A DNA stretch of 64,000 nucleotides from Shewanella fidelis ATCC BAA-318 (GTDB taxonomy: Bacteria > Pseudomonadota > Gammaproteobacteria > Enterobacterales > Shewanellaceae): positions 124,001 to 188,000 of the forward strand of contig NZ_JADX01000014.1 in the NCBI RefSeq assembly GCF_000518605.1. The letters are read 5' to 3'. Positions 15,110 to 22,854 of the stretch are shown piece by piece (the first letter of the stretch is position 1; the number at the start of each line of letters is the position of its first letter). The notes below the pieces were generated by a model, which was given only the letters and a program-made list of their open reading frames with translations, did no database searches and had not been told where the DNA came from. A program made the position numbers and the translations under genes.

Positions 15110-16576
15110 TTAACTCACACTAATTAATGTCACTTCTCCATCATCACTAACTTCTGCAATATGGCCTTTAGGCTCAGCCATAAAGAACAGTGAACAGAAA
15201 CCGAATACAGCGCTAGCTGCGATAACATAGAAAAAAGTTTGAGTAGATACCATGGAGTAAACGGTAAGGAAAAACACTGCGCCCACATTACCGTATGCAC
15301 CAGTCATACCTGCTATTTGGCCTGTAAGGCGTCGCTTAATTAGCGGCACAGCAGCAAACACGGCGCCTTCGCCACTTTGCACAAAAAAAGAGCAAAGCAT
15401 TACCATGGCAATAGCAAAAGGTAATCCCCAGCTACTGTCTATTTGCGCAACACCAAAATAACCTAATGCAAGCCCTGCGGTTAATATAAGCAGTGTTGAT
15501 TTGCGGCCAAAACGATCACTTAACCAACCGCCGCCAGGACGAGACATTAGGTTCATAAAGGCATAAGAGGATGCCACCATGCCCGCTTGTGCCATACCTA
15601 ATTCAAATGTTTCGGCAAAATACAGAGGAAGCATTGACACAATTGCGAGTTCAGAACCAAAGGTTGAAAAATAGAGTACGTTTAGTACTGCCACCTGTTT
15701 AAACTGATAGCGTTCAAACTTTGGTACTTGACCAGTAAATACCTGTTTGTTTACATTAAATGTTTGTAGCAGATCTGCCGCTAAAATAGCAAATAATAAC
15801 AGATAGATGCCATTAACCATGTTATCTGAAAGCATAGCAACCCCCGCAGGAGAGAGCTTCCAAGCCAGTAAACCTAAGGTGGCATACATAGGCAGTTTCA
15901 TCACCACCAGCAGGAAAAAATCACCTTTACTACTGACTTCCATAGCTCCAGCTTTCTTAGGTGTAAAATAGGTTGAGCCTTTAGGTGTATCGGTCACATT
16001 AAAGTAATAGACAAAAGCAAAAATTAAGCTCATCAAACCTGTTAAGCCAATAGCATATCGCCAACCATCTTGCCCACCAAATGCAAGCGCTACCGCGGGT
16101 AAGGTAAAAGCCGCAGCAGCAGAGCCAAAGTTGCCCCAACCACCATATATTCCTTCAGCAACGCCTAACTCCTTAGCTGGAAACCATTCACTGACCATAC
16201 GGATCCCGATCACAAAACCAGCACCAATAAAGCCAATAAAAAACCGCGCTAAGGCAAGCTGTTCGAAGCTAGTGCCTAATGCAAACATAAAACAAGGAAT
16301 GGAGCATAACCCCAGCAATAATGAATATACTCTTCTGGGACCAAAGCGATCAGTAACCATACCTATGATAACTCGCGCAGGAATAGTCAGCGCAACATTT
16401 AAAATAAGTAGAGTCTTAATTTGCGAGTTAGTAAGGCCAACACTGTCGGCAATAACACTTATAAGTGGCGCTGCGTTAAACCACACTACAAAGGTGATAA
16501 AAAATGCCATCCAACTTAAATGCATCACTTTCATCTTGCCACTAAAACTAAAGAGATTAAATTTTTGACTACTCAT
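15110..16576 (-). CDS. NarK/NasA-type nitrate/nitrite transporter (MFS)
   Basis: A 488-residue protein with about twelve hydrophobic segments. The MFS loop motif VTDRFGPRRVYS lies between segments 2 and 3, and the NarK-type glycine-rich signatures are GFIGAGFVIGIRMVSEWFP (near residue 138) and GMTGAYGNVGAVFF (near 424). The latter are the nitrate-signature motifs of the nitrate/nitrite porter family. Its place directly after nirB and nirD suggests an assimilatory role: import of nitrate, perhaps with nitrite exchange. The TAA of nirD and the ATG of this gene are adjacent. An insertion of about 60 residues separates the two six-helix halves. Confidence 0.88.
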   Translation of the reverse strand: MSSQKFNLFSFSGKMKVMHLSWMAFFITFVVWFNAAPLISVIADSVGLTNSQIKTLLILNVALTIPARVIIGMVTDRFGPRRVYSLLLGLCSIPCFMFALGTSFEQLALARFFIGFIGAGFVIGIRMVSEWFPAKELGVAEGIYGGWGNFGSAAAAFTLPAVALAFGGQDGWRYAIGLTGLMSLIFAFVYYFNVTDTPKGSTYFTPKKAGAMEVSSKGDFFLLVVMKLPMYATLGLLAWKLSPAGVAMLSDNMVNGIYLLLFAILAADLLQTFNVNKQVFTGQVPKFERYQFKQVAVLNVLYFSTFGSELAIVSMLPLYFAETFELGMAQAGMVASSYAFMNLMSRPGGGWLSDRFGRKSTLLILTAGLALGYFGVAQIDSSWGLPFAIAMVMLCSFFVQSGEGAVFAAVPLIKRRLTGQIAGMTGAYGNVGAVFFLTVYSMVSTQTFFYVIAASAVFGFCSLFFMAEPKGHIAEVSDDGEVTLISVS

Positions 16577-16948
16577 TTACCCCTCCCCCCTATGGCTTGA
16601 CTTCTGTTCTCTACTTGTAGGCGCTGATGTGATTTTGGCTAAAATTTTTCCTTGCAGTTTTTTTACCTCATAGCAGTTAACGCTCAGTACAGCGCTTTCT
16701 AAGCACTGCCCAGTTCGCAAATCATAATGCTGTTTATGAATTGGGGAAGACACATACATTTGATTATCAAACTCACAAATTAATCCTCTGGATAAAACGC
16801 TTACACCTGTTGCAGGATCTATATTATCAAGTGCGAATATGCCTTTCTCGCCCAAATTAAACAAGGCTATCGCTTTCCCTGAGGCCCATGCAGCTATGCC
16901 TCTATGACTTGGCAGAGCTGCTTCTTCACATAATGTTACCCAACTCAT
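16577..16948 (-). CDS. nirD: NirD, small subunit of assimilatory nitrite reductase
   Basis: A 123-residue protein of the Rieske-like NirD family. It has the fold (WVTLCEEAALP, IALFNLGEKGIFALDNIDPATG, SSPIHKQHYDLRTGQCLE) but not the Cys and His ligands of a true Rieske cluster, as is usual for NirD. It pairs with NirB to reduce nitrite to ammonium with NADH. Overlap with nirB is 4 bp (ATGA), consistent with stoichiometric translation. Confidence 0.92.
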   Translation of the reverse strand: MSWVTLCEEAALPSHRGIAAWASGKAIALFNLGEKGIFALDNIDPATGVSVLSRGLICEFDNQMYVSSPIHKQHYDLRTGQCLESAVLSVNCYEVKKLQGKILAKITSAPTSREQKSSHRGEG

Positions 16949-19554
16949 ACTATGACCTCCTGTTCTTCGATTATAGACACGGTTATATCTCCAGCCCTAC
17001 TTGCTGACTGAGTCACCGCAGAGAATGTTTGCACCTCTGACTGCATTGGAAATTTCTGTTCGCGCAGATATTGGTAAGAGCTTTGACTGTGTGCAGGCGC
17101 ATCTTGAGGATTGACAAACTCATCGAACCGACTAAGGAAATGTTTATCATTTAAACTGGTCTGCCACTCACACTGATAGCTGGCCACCACCTTTTTCATC
17201 TGGGTTTCAAGTTCTACTGCGAGTCCAAGTTCATCATCGATAATCACTGATTGCAGATATTCGAGGCCACCGGATAATGACTCCATCCATACAGAAGTGC
17301 GCTGTAATCTCCCAGCTGTTTTTGAATAAAACATTAAGATCCTGTCGATATAACTGACCAACTGCGCTGTCGATAAGTCAGTCGCAAACAGGTCGCCATG
17401 ACGAGGTCGCATGCCACCGTTACCACAAACATAAAGGTTCCAGCCGTTTTCTGATGCAATCACACCAATATCTTTACTTTGAGCTTCTGCACATTCTCGC
17501 GTACATCCTGATACGGCCATTTTAATTTTGTGGGGGGCACGTAGGCCCTTATAACGATTTTCTAAAGCTATGGCTAAGCTAACTGAATCTTGTACACCAT
17601 AACGACACCAAGTATCGCCAACACAAGATTTTACCGTACGTAGGGATTTTCCATAGGCATGACCGGTTTCAAATCCAGCGGCAATCAACTGTCGCCATAT
17701 TTGAGGTAGCTCAGACAATTGCGCACCAAACATATCTATTCTTTGGCCACCTGTGATTTTGGTGTAAAGGTCAAATTTTTTAGCGATTTCACCTATCGCT
17801 ATCAATTTATCAGGTGTGATCTCACCACCGGCAATTCGTGGTACAACCGAGTAGCTGCCATCTTTTTGCAAATTACCTAAATAAGCATCGTTGGTATCTT
17901 GAAGCGCCACATGCTGCTCTGAAAGCACATAATCATTTTCTAATGTGGCAAAAATAGATGCTGCTAATGGCTTACAGATCTCACAACCAAGCGCTAAAGT
18001 TGATGCCCCTGCTTTAGCATGTTGCCTATAAAGCGTGTTAAAATCTTTAATGCCTTCAACTTGGCACAGATGGAACAAGCCTTGCCTATCATGCTCAAAG
18101 TGGCAACATATACCCTGCTCTGTTGCTATACCTTGTTCAGTCAGAGCCTCATCGATAATTTGTTCAACCACTGCTGAGCAGCCACCACATCCTGAAGCGG
18201 CTTTAGTACAAGCTTTAATTTCCGTTAAGCTTTGCTTTCCTCCTTGTACTTGTTCGCAGATAGCTGACTTGGTAACTTGATGACAGGAACATACGATGGC
18301 ATTGTCTTTTAGACTAATAGGTTCTGAATTGTCTGCCAGCAGCAATGTCGCTGCTGGAGCGTCCAGAGGCTCTGCAGCTAAATATACGTTTAATAAACTG
18401 GCATATTCATCAACATTACCAACCAATACTGCTCCTTTTAAATATTCGCCAGCTTCATCAAGCCAGAGTTTTTTGTAGATCCCTCCCTGCCTATCAAACA
18501 ACTCTACATATTGCGCATCTTCGAAACCGCGACTTTCACCGATGGAAGCCACATCAACTCCCAGTAGTTTAAGCTTGGTACTCATATCTGCGCCTTTAAA
18601 CTGACTTGGCGTATTATTGAGGTAGTCTGCTGTGATTTGCGATACAACGACATCTGCCATTTGGTAGCCAGGAGCCACTAAACCGAATATTTTTTGCTGC
18701 CATAAAGCACATTCACCAATAGCAAAAATATCGGTAATTGAAGTTTGGCAATTATCATCAATGACAATGCCACCTCGCTCCCCAACCTCAATACCGGCTT
18801 TTCTCGCGAGGCTATCTTGGGGACGGATCCCCGCAGAAAACACCAACATATCTGTCTCAAGAAAACTCCCATCACTAAAGATCATACGATGACGTGCATT
18901 CTCACCATCAATGATTGCAGTTGTAGCTTTGTTTAGATGAACACCCACACCAAGTGCCTCAATTTTCTGTTTTAACAGCTCGCCGCCGTGATCATTAAGC
19001 TGCACAGACATTAACTGAGGCGCAAATTCTACAACATGAGTATCAACTCCTAAGGATTTCAGCGCATTAGCAGCCTCAAGCCCAAGCAGTCCGCCGCCAA
19101 CTACAACCCCAGAACGAGAGCGCTTAGCCGATTGCTCAATGGCCTTTAGATCGTCAATAGTCCGATACACCAAACAATCAGCCCTATCATTACCATCAAT
19201 AGGTGGCACAAATGGGTATGAGCCTGTGGCTAGTACAAGTTTGTCGTAACTCATCCGTCCTTGCTCAGTGACAACCTGTTTACTAGCAGTATCAATCGCC
19301 ATTGCTTTTTGGCCTAAATGCAAATTGACACCTTGCTTTTTATACTCAGCTTGGCTGGTTAACATCAAACTATTCGCATTCCCCGATTCAAAGTATTTTG
19401 ATAGTTGAACGCGGTCGTACGCTGCTATTTGCTCTTCGCCTAACACTTGAATATCGTAATACTGACTCATTTGTTGCTGACACAGTTGCTCAATAAAGTA
19501 ATGGCCGACCATGCCGTTACCCACTACGAGTAATTTCTGTTTTTTTTGTTTCAT
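16945..19554 (-). CDS. nirB: NirB, large subunit of assimilatory NADH-nitrite reductase
   Basis: An 869-residue enzyme with the full NirB order. First comes a pyridine nucleotide-disulfide oxidoreductase part (LVVGNGMVGHYF, VVVGGGLLGLEAANAL, DIFAIGECA). Then a BFD-like [2Fe-2S] domain (CSCHQVTKS, CTKAASGCGGC, residues about 425-465) and CEICKP. The sirohaem/[4Fe-4S] reductase domain (residues about 555-790) has CVGDTWCRYG and SGCTRECAEA, which supply the cluster ligands. It reduces nitrite to ammonium in six electrons. It is the first gene of nirBD-transporter-kinase, downstream of an attenuator-like leader. Sirohaem would come from the neighbouring cobA. Confidence 0.97.
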   Translation of the reverse strand: MKQKKQKLLVVGNGMVGHYFIEQLCQQQMSQYYDIQVLGEEQIAAYDRVQLSKYFESGNANSLMLTSQAEYKKQGVNLHLGQKAMAIDTASKQVVTEQGRMSYDKLVLATGSYPFVPPIDGNDRADCLVYRTIDDLKAIEQSAKRSRSGVVVGGGLLGLEAANALKSLGVDTHVVEFAPQLMSVQLNDHGGELLKQKIEALGVGVHLNKATTAIIDGENARHRMIFSDGSFLETDMLVFSAGIRPQDSLARKAGIEVGERGGIVIDDNCQTSITDIFAIGECALWQQKIFGLVAPGYQMADVVVSQITADYLNNTPSQFKGADMSTKLKLLGVDVASIGESRGFEDAQYVELFDRQGGIYKKLWLDEAGEYLKGAVLVGNVDEYASLLNVYLAAEPLDAPAATLLLADNSEPISLKDNAIVCSCHQVTKSAICEQVQGGKQSLTEIKACTKAASGCGGCSAVVEQIIDEALTEQGIATEQGICCHFEHDRQGLFHLCQVEGIKDFNTLYRQHAKAGASTLALGCEICKPLAASIFATLENDYVLSEQHVALQDTNDAYLGNLQKDGSYSVVPRIAGGEITPDKLIAIGEIAKKFDLYTKITGGQRIDMFGAQLSELPQIWRQLIAAGFETGHAYGKSLRTVKSCVGDTWCRYGVQDSVSLAIALENRYKGLRAPHKIKMAVSGCTRECAEAQSKDIGVIASENGWNLYVCGNGGMRPRHGDLFATDLSTAQLVSYIDRILMFYSKTAGRLQRTSVWMESLSGGLEYLQSVIIDDELGLAVELETQMKKVVASYQCEWQTSLNDKHFLSRFDEFVNPQDAPAHSQSSYQYLREQKFPMQSEVQTFSAVTQSASRAGDITVSIIEEQEVIV

Positions 19555-19906
19555 ATCATGCTCCTGTGTTAACCCTTTAAGGCAAACAAAAAGGCGCCAC
19601 TTCTCTATAGAAGATGGCGCCTTTGCCCGAAACTCATTACATTTTTATAAACGCTTATACAGCCAGTTAATTTAAAATCGTTTTAATATCACTACTTCAG
19701 CACTACTTGTGTTCATGCAGATAAGAGCGCATCACTTAATCTTTTGCAAGGCCTGCGCCAGCTTAAACACCCCAACTACAAACCATACAAACTACTGTTT
19801 TAAAAGAGTTAATATTTTTTGTATCTCTTCATGGCTTTTCTACTCAGGTAACAAACAGTTTTACTTGCACTTATTTGGATCACTATAGAGCATCGACAGT
19901 GCACAA
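19555..19906 (-). promoter_or_regulatory. Leader region ahead of nirB with probable antitermination control
   Basis: This 352-bp gap separates the ANTAR gene (stop at 19907) from nirB (start 19554). It ends in a strong terminator-like hairpin (listed separately) placed about 30 bp before nirB, where it would stop transcription unless overridden. Further upstream, minus-strand RNA can pair GCGCA (19754-19758) with TGCGC (19727-19731), and ACTGTTT with AAACAGT over about 60 bases. ANTAR-domain proteins of the NasR/NasT type bind paired hairpins in nas leaders and let polymerase read through. I could not identify two certain hexaloop hairpins by eye, so the binding site itself is unproven. Confidence 0.65.
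19586..19628 (-). terminator. Attenuator-type terminator ahead of nirB
   Basis: On the minus strand AAGGCGCCA pairs with TGGCGCCTT, extended by CTTCT/AGAAG with a 1-base bulge and a 4-base loop, and followed by TTTTTG. It lies inside the ANTAR-nirB gap close to the nirB start, not right after the upstream stop codon, as expected for a conditional terminator. Confidence 0.85.
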
Positions 19907-20470
19907 TTATTTACACAACTCTTTTGCCACAGCTGCGAGAGTGCTCCCCTGCTGCATAGCATATCGCTGCAATTGTCTATGCGCTTGCTGCTCATTAAGC
20001 CCAACTGATTGCAATTTACTTTTAGCTTGGTAAATACTTTGCTCAGTAACCAATTTCTGCTCGAGTTGCGCGATTTTAGCCAGTGTGTGATTTGCCATTT
20101 TAAAGCGCAGCAATGCGAGTTCTATCACAGCATTGATGCGACTAGCGCATAATGTTTGGGGTATATATGTTATGCGCCCACAACGTAGCAAGCCAGTTAG
20201 TTGATTTTCATTGACCTTCTCAGTACAAACTATCAAACTCACCGGCGAAAAATGCATTAAGCGAGCAATAAACGCTAAATGGCCCTCAGTGATTGTTTTA
20301 AGGGTTAACAACAGTAAGTCCGATTTTGCTGCAAAATGTATACGTTCACATTCGAATAAACTCGATACCCTCAGCATTTGATGCCCCGCTTTATGTAATT
20401 CACTCATATAACATTGATTGCGATACGTTGACTTAGCTTGCTGCCCTTCCGTAAAACTAATAATGCGCAT
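19907..20470 (-). CDS. ANTAR-domain antiterminator, NasT-like
   Basis: The start at 20470 is chosen because GGAG lies 7 bases upstream; a frame extending to 20497 has no such site. The 187-residue protein has a degenerate receiver-like N-terminal half without the usual phospho-acceptor pattern. The C-terminal ANTAR domain is helical: LEQKLVTEQSIYQAKSKLQS, then GLNEQQAHRQLQRYAMQQGSTLAAVAKELC. The signature Ala, Arg and Tyr/Met positions of the ANTAR three-helix bundle are visible. ANTAR proteins bind RNA hairpins to prevent termination. The overlap with the YbiB-like gene and the position before the nirB leader make nitrate-responsive antitermination its likely job. Confidence 0.85.
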   Translation of the reverse strand: MRIISFTEGQQAKSTYRNQCYMSELHKAGHQMLRVSSLFECERIHFAAKSDLLLLTLKTITEGHLAFIARLMHFSPVSLIVCTEKVNENQLTGLLRCGRITYIPQTLCASRINAVIELALLRFKMANHTLAKIAQLEQKLVTEQSIYQAKSKLQSVGLNEQQAHRQLQRYAMQQGSTLAAVAKELCK

Positions 20471-21803
20471 CTGCAGGCTCCTCTTGCTTATTATCACTGC
20501 TTAATCTTTTATATTCCTTGGAAACAAAGCGACTTTTATTGTCAGTATTATTTATCTTTTCAAGACGGTTTAGCTGATCTGGGCAGTTTATTAGCTCTGG
20601 GTTGCTAATATCTCTAATTAAATGAGGAAGGCTCTGCTTGGTTATATACTCAGCTTGTGTACGGGCATCACTCAGAGAGAGCGATGGTTTTATTAGCAAG
20701 TTTAGTGCGGTTAGCGTACTTTCAATAATCGCCTTTACACGCATGCGCTCATTTTTATCAATAACACTTTCTTTCTCAAGGTCGCTATTAACTACTTTGG
20801 TAGGTAAATACAGGGTATTGCAACCTTTCAAGATTGTTAACCAATTTGCAGACAAGTGTTTGTCTAGTAACTTATCGCCTTGCAGCATATCTAAACCTGC
20901 TGGTTGATTGATGATTAACACTTGATCCACGCCGCTGACGTCAACAGATTGGCAATGATCGTTCTCCCACGGAAATATATACAACTTAGTGCTGCATCTT
21001 GGGTTTATTTCGGCTTCGCCTTGATAGCCTTTAAAAATTAACACTCTTGACTCAGGCTCATACTGCGCCAAAAGCTGCGCTATCTTAATATGCTGCGATG
21101 CTAAACCACGGTGAAAATAACTGCGTATACCCAATTGAGCATTAGTAGGGTTCACGCAACGTATTGCTGTTTGGTAGAGGCTCCTTAACCCCAATTGCTG
21201 ATGAAGGTCCTTAAAGATATCGGCAAATACACTGAGTTTATCTGCATTGACATAACACACCCCATCTCGGTCTAATATAGACTTAGCTTCTGCGGCTGAG
21301 TTGACCTCAACGATACCTAACGCTTTAATAACATCGCCCACATGATGACGATGACGCAATATGCGGTTGTCACCATGGATAAGTATTCGCTCACCTTGTT
21401 TTGCTAAAGCTTTGGCGCAAAAGAGCATATATGGTAGCTGATCACGTTTACCTGCATAGCAGGGCCAATCAATGGTTGTATTTAGCGATAACCACTGCGG
21501 ATCAACGCTTTGCTTCAGCGCGAGTGTAACTCCGGTGACCTCTTCGGCGCTTTCACCACGAACTCGCATTAACATAAGCGCTGTACTTAATTGAGCCTCA
21601 GAAGCAACACCAAGCTTAAACCCATGTAGTAGTTGAAAACTTTCATTAACGGTTAAGCTTCGCGAACCCTTTTTGCCTCGTCCCAGCGCTTTGATAAGTT
21701 TTATATAGCCGGCCTTATCAATCTGCTCGTTAAGTTTGCAGTTACCAATGTGTCCCATAGATAACTTGCCTGTTGATCCCCAACTTAAATCTGGCTTATC
21801 CAT
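20457..21803 (-). CDS. YbiB/TrpD2-like phosphoribosyltransferase-fold protein
   Basis: The start at 21803 is chosen because GAGGGT lies 6 bases before this ATG; a longer frame to 21890 overlaps cobA heavily. The 448-residue protein shares the anthranilate phosphoribosyltransferase fold. Its N-terminal helical part (YIKLIKALGRGKKGSRSLTVNE, residues about 30-50, and LMLMRVRGESAEEVTG) matches the YbiB/TrpD2 family, where E. coli YbiB binds nucleic acid and lacks TrpD activity. The C-terminal portion (from about residue 330) is an extra unrecognised tail with a basic stretch. It is embedded between cobA and the ANTAR gene with overlaps on both sides. Its role in nitrate use is unknown; RNA binding is a possible inference. 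Confidence 0.75.
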   Translation of the reverse strand: MDKPDLSWGSTGKLSMGHIGNCKLNEQIDKAGYIKLIKALGRGKKGSRSLTVNESFQLLHGFKLGVASEAQLSTALMLMRVRGESAEEVTGVTLALKQSVDPQWLSLNTTIDWPCYAGKRDQLPYMLFCAKALAKQGERILIHGDNRILRHRHHVGDVIKALGIVEVNSAAEAKSILDRDGVCYVNADKLSVFADIFKDLHQQLGLRSLYQTAIRCVNPTNAQLGIRSYFHRGLASQHIKIAQLLAQYEPESRVLIFKGYQGEAEINPRCSTKLYIFPWENDHCQSVDVSGVDQVLIINQPAGLDMLQGDKLLDKHLSANWLTILKGCNTLYLPTKVVNSDLEKESVIDKNERMRVKAIIESTLTALNLLIKPSLSLSDARTQAEYITKQSLPHLIRDISNPELINCPDQLNRLEKINNTDNKSRFVSKEYKRLSSDNKQEEPADAHY

Positions 21804-22854
21804 ATACACCCTCATTAGCGGCAACCGATTGTGAACAAAACGCCAAACAATGTTCAAGCTCAGCACCAATAGTGACCACTTCACCCACAATAATGAGTGT
21901 CGGCCCTGCTTGCTTGATGTTCAGTGCAGCTTGCGCCATTTGATCAACACGACTAAAACTAATTGTCTGTTTTTGCCTTGCACCATTGGTAATAAAAGCA
22001 ACAGGTAATCTACCGTCTGCACCAGCTAACATTAATCGCGTTGCAATTTCTAATGCCTTCTCTTTACCCATATAGAAGGCTAAAGTACTATTTGCTGAAA
22101 GTAAGCCTTGCCATTCATCTATAACAGATTGCTCTCTTTGATCATTGCATCTCTGGCCTGTGACAAAAGTGACACTTCGAGCAACTTTTCTATGAGTCAG
22201 TGGGATGCCACTACTTGCTGCGCAACCTAAAGCCGCGGTGATCCCAGCGATAAACTCACTCTTAACCCCCCGTTTAGCTAAAAACAGCGCTTCTTCACTT
22301 CCGCGACCAAAAACATTAGGGTCACCGCCTTTAAGTCGTACCACTTTTACTCCCGTGATAGCTAATTGATAAAGGCTTTGATTAATCTCATCTTGAGTAC
22401 TACTTTTTTGAGCGAATCGCTTACCCATGTAGATAAGTCGACAATGTGTTGCAGCCAACTGTAGAATCTCTGCACATACTAGATTGTCATACACGATCAC
22501 ATCCGCCTGTGTAATGACCTGCACCGCTTTTAAAGTAAGTAACTCAATTTCACCACAACCAGCTCCTACAATTTGTACAGTTTGACGCTGTTTGTTGAAG
22601 GTTTTATTCCGCTCAGTTCTCTTAAGGCACTGTAAAACAAGTTGTTTTAGCTGCTGAATCTTTGCCTTTTTATTAGTATTTTTAACAGCAATTTTCCTAA
22701 GCAAAAAAAAGTTATTAGTGTTGAGCTGTATGCTAAATGGAGACGTGGTCAATTGTTGTCTACTAAACTCATCAACCATTTCTGACAGTTTGGGTTTTAT
22801 ACTGCTCAGAGACTTGAGCAACATCTGCTTAATAAATTCGATTCCCTGCATCAT
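21796..22854 (-). CDS. cobA: Uroporphyrinogen-III C-methyltransferase with N-terminal extension
   Basis: The C-terminal 260 of 352 residues are a SUMT/CobA methyltransferase: LLTLKAVQVITQADVIVYDN, GKRFAQKSSTQDEINQ, VVRLKGGDPNVFGRGSEE, AGITAALGCAASSGIPLTHR. It uses S-adenosylmethionine to make precorrin-2, the precursor of the sirohaem needed by NirB. Two oddities are seen: a lysine-rich N-terminal extension of about 92 residues with no match I recognise, and the usual GAGPGD loop reading GAGCGE. The gene overlaps the end of nasA (ATGATG over the TGA), which suggests coupled translation. A separate cysG may exist elsewhere in the genome. Confidence 0.88.
   Translation of the reverse strand: MMQGIEFIKQMLLKSLSSIKPKLSEMVDEFSRQQLTTSPFSIQLNTNNFFLLRKIAVKNTNKKAKIQQLKQLVLQCLKRTERNKTFNKQRQTVQIVGAGCGEIELLTLKAVQVITQADVIVYDNLVCAEILQLAATHCRLIYMGKRFAQKSSTQDEINQSLYQLAITGVKVVRLKGGDPNVFGRGSEEALFLAKRGVKSEFIAGITAALGCAASSGIPLTHRKVARSVTFVTGQRCNDQREQSVIDEWQGLLSANSTLAFYMGKEKALEIATRLMLAGADGRLPVAFITNGARQKQTISFSRVDQMAQAALNIKQAGPTLIIVGEVVTIGAELEHCLAFCSQSVAANEGVYG

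Noticed and set aside
16131..16568. A 145-codon frame on the plus strand inside the nitrate transporter gene
   Set aside because: Antisense of a clear MFS transporter; composition is that of a shadow frame, and there is no start signal.
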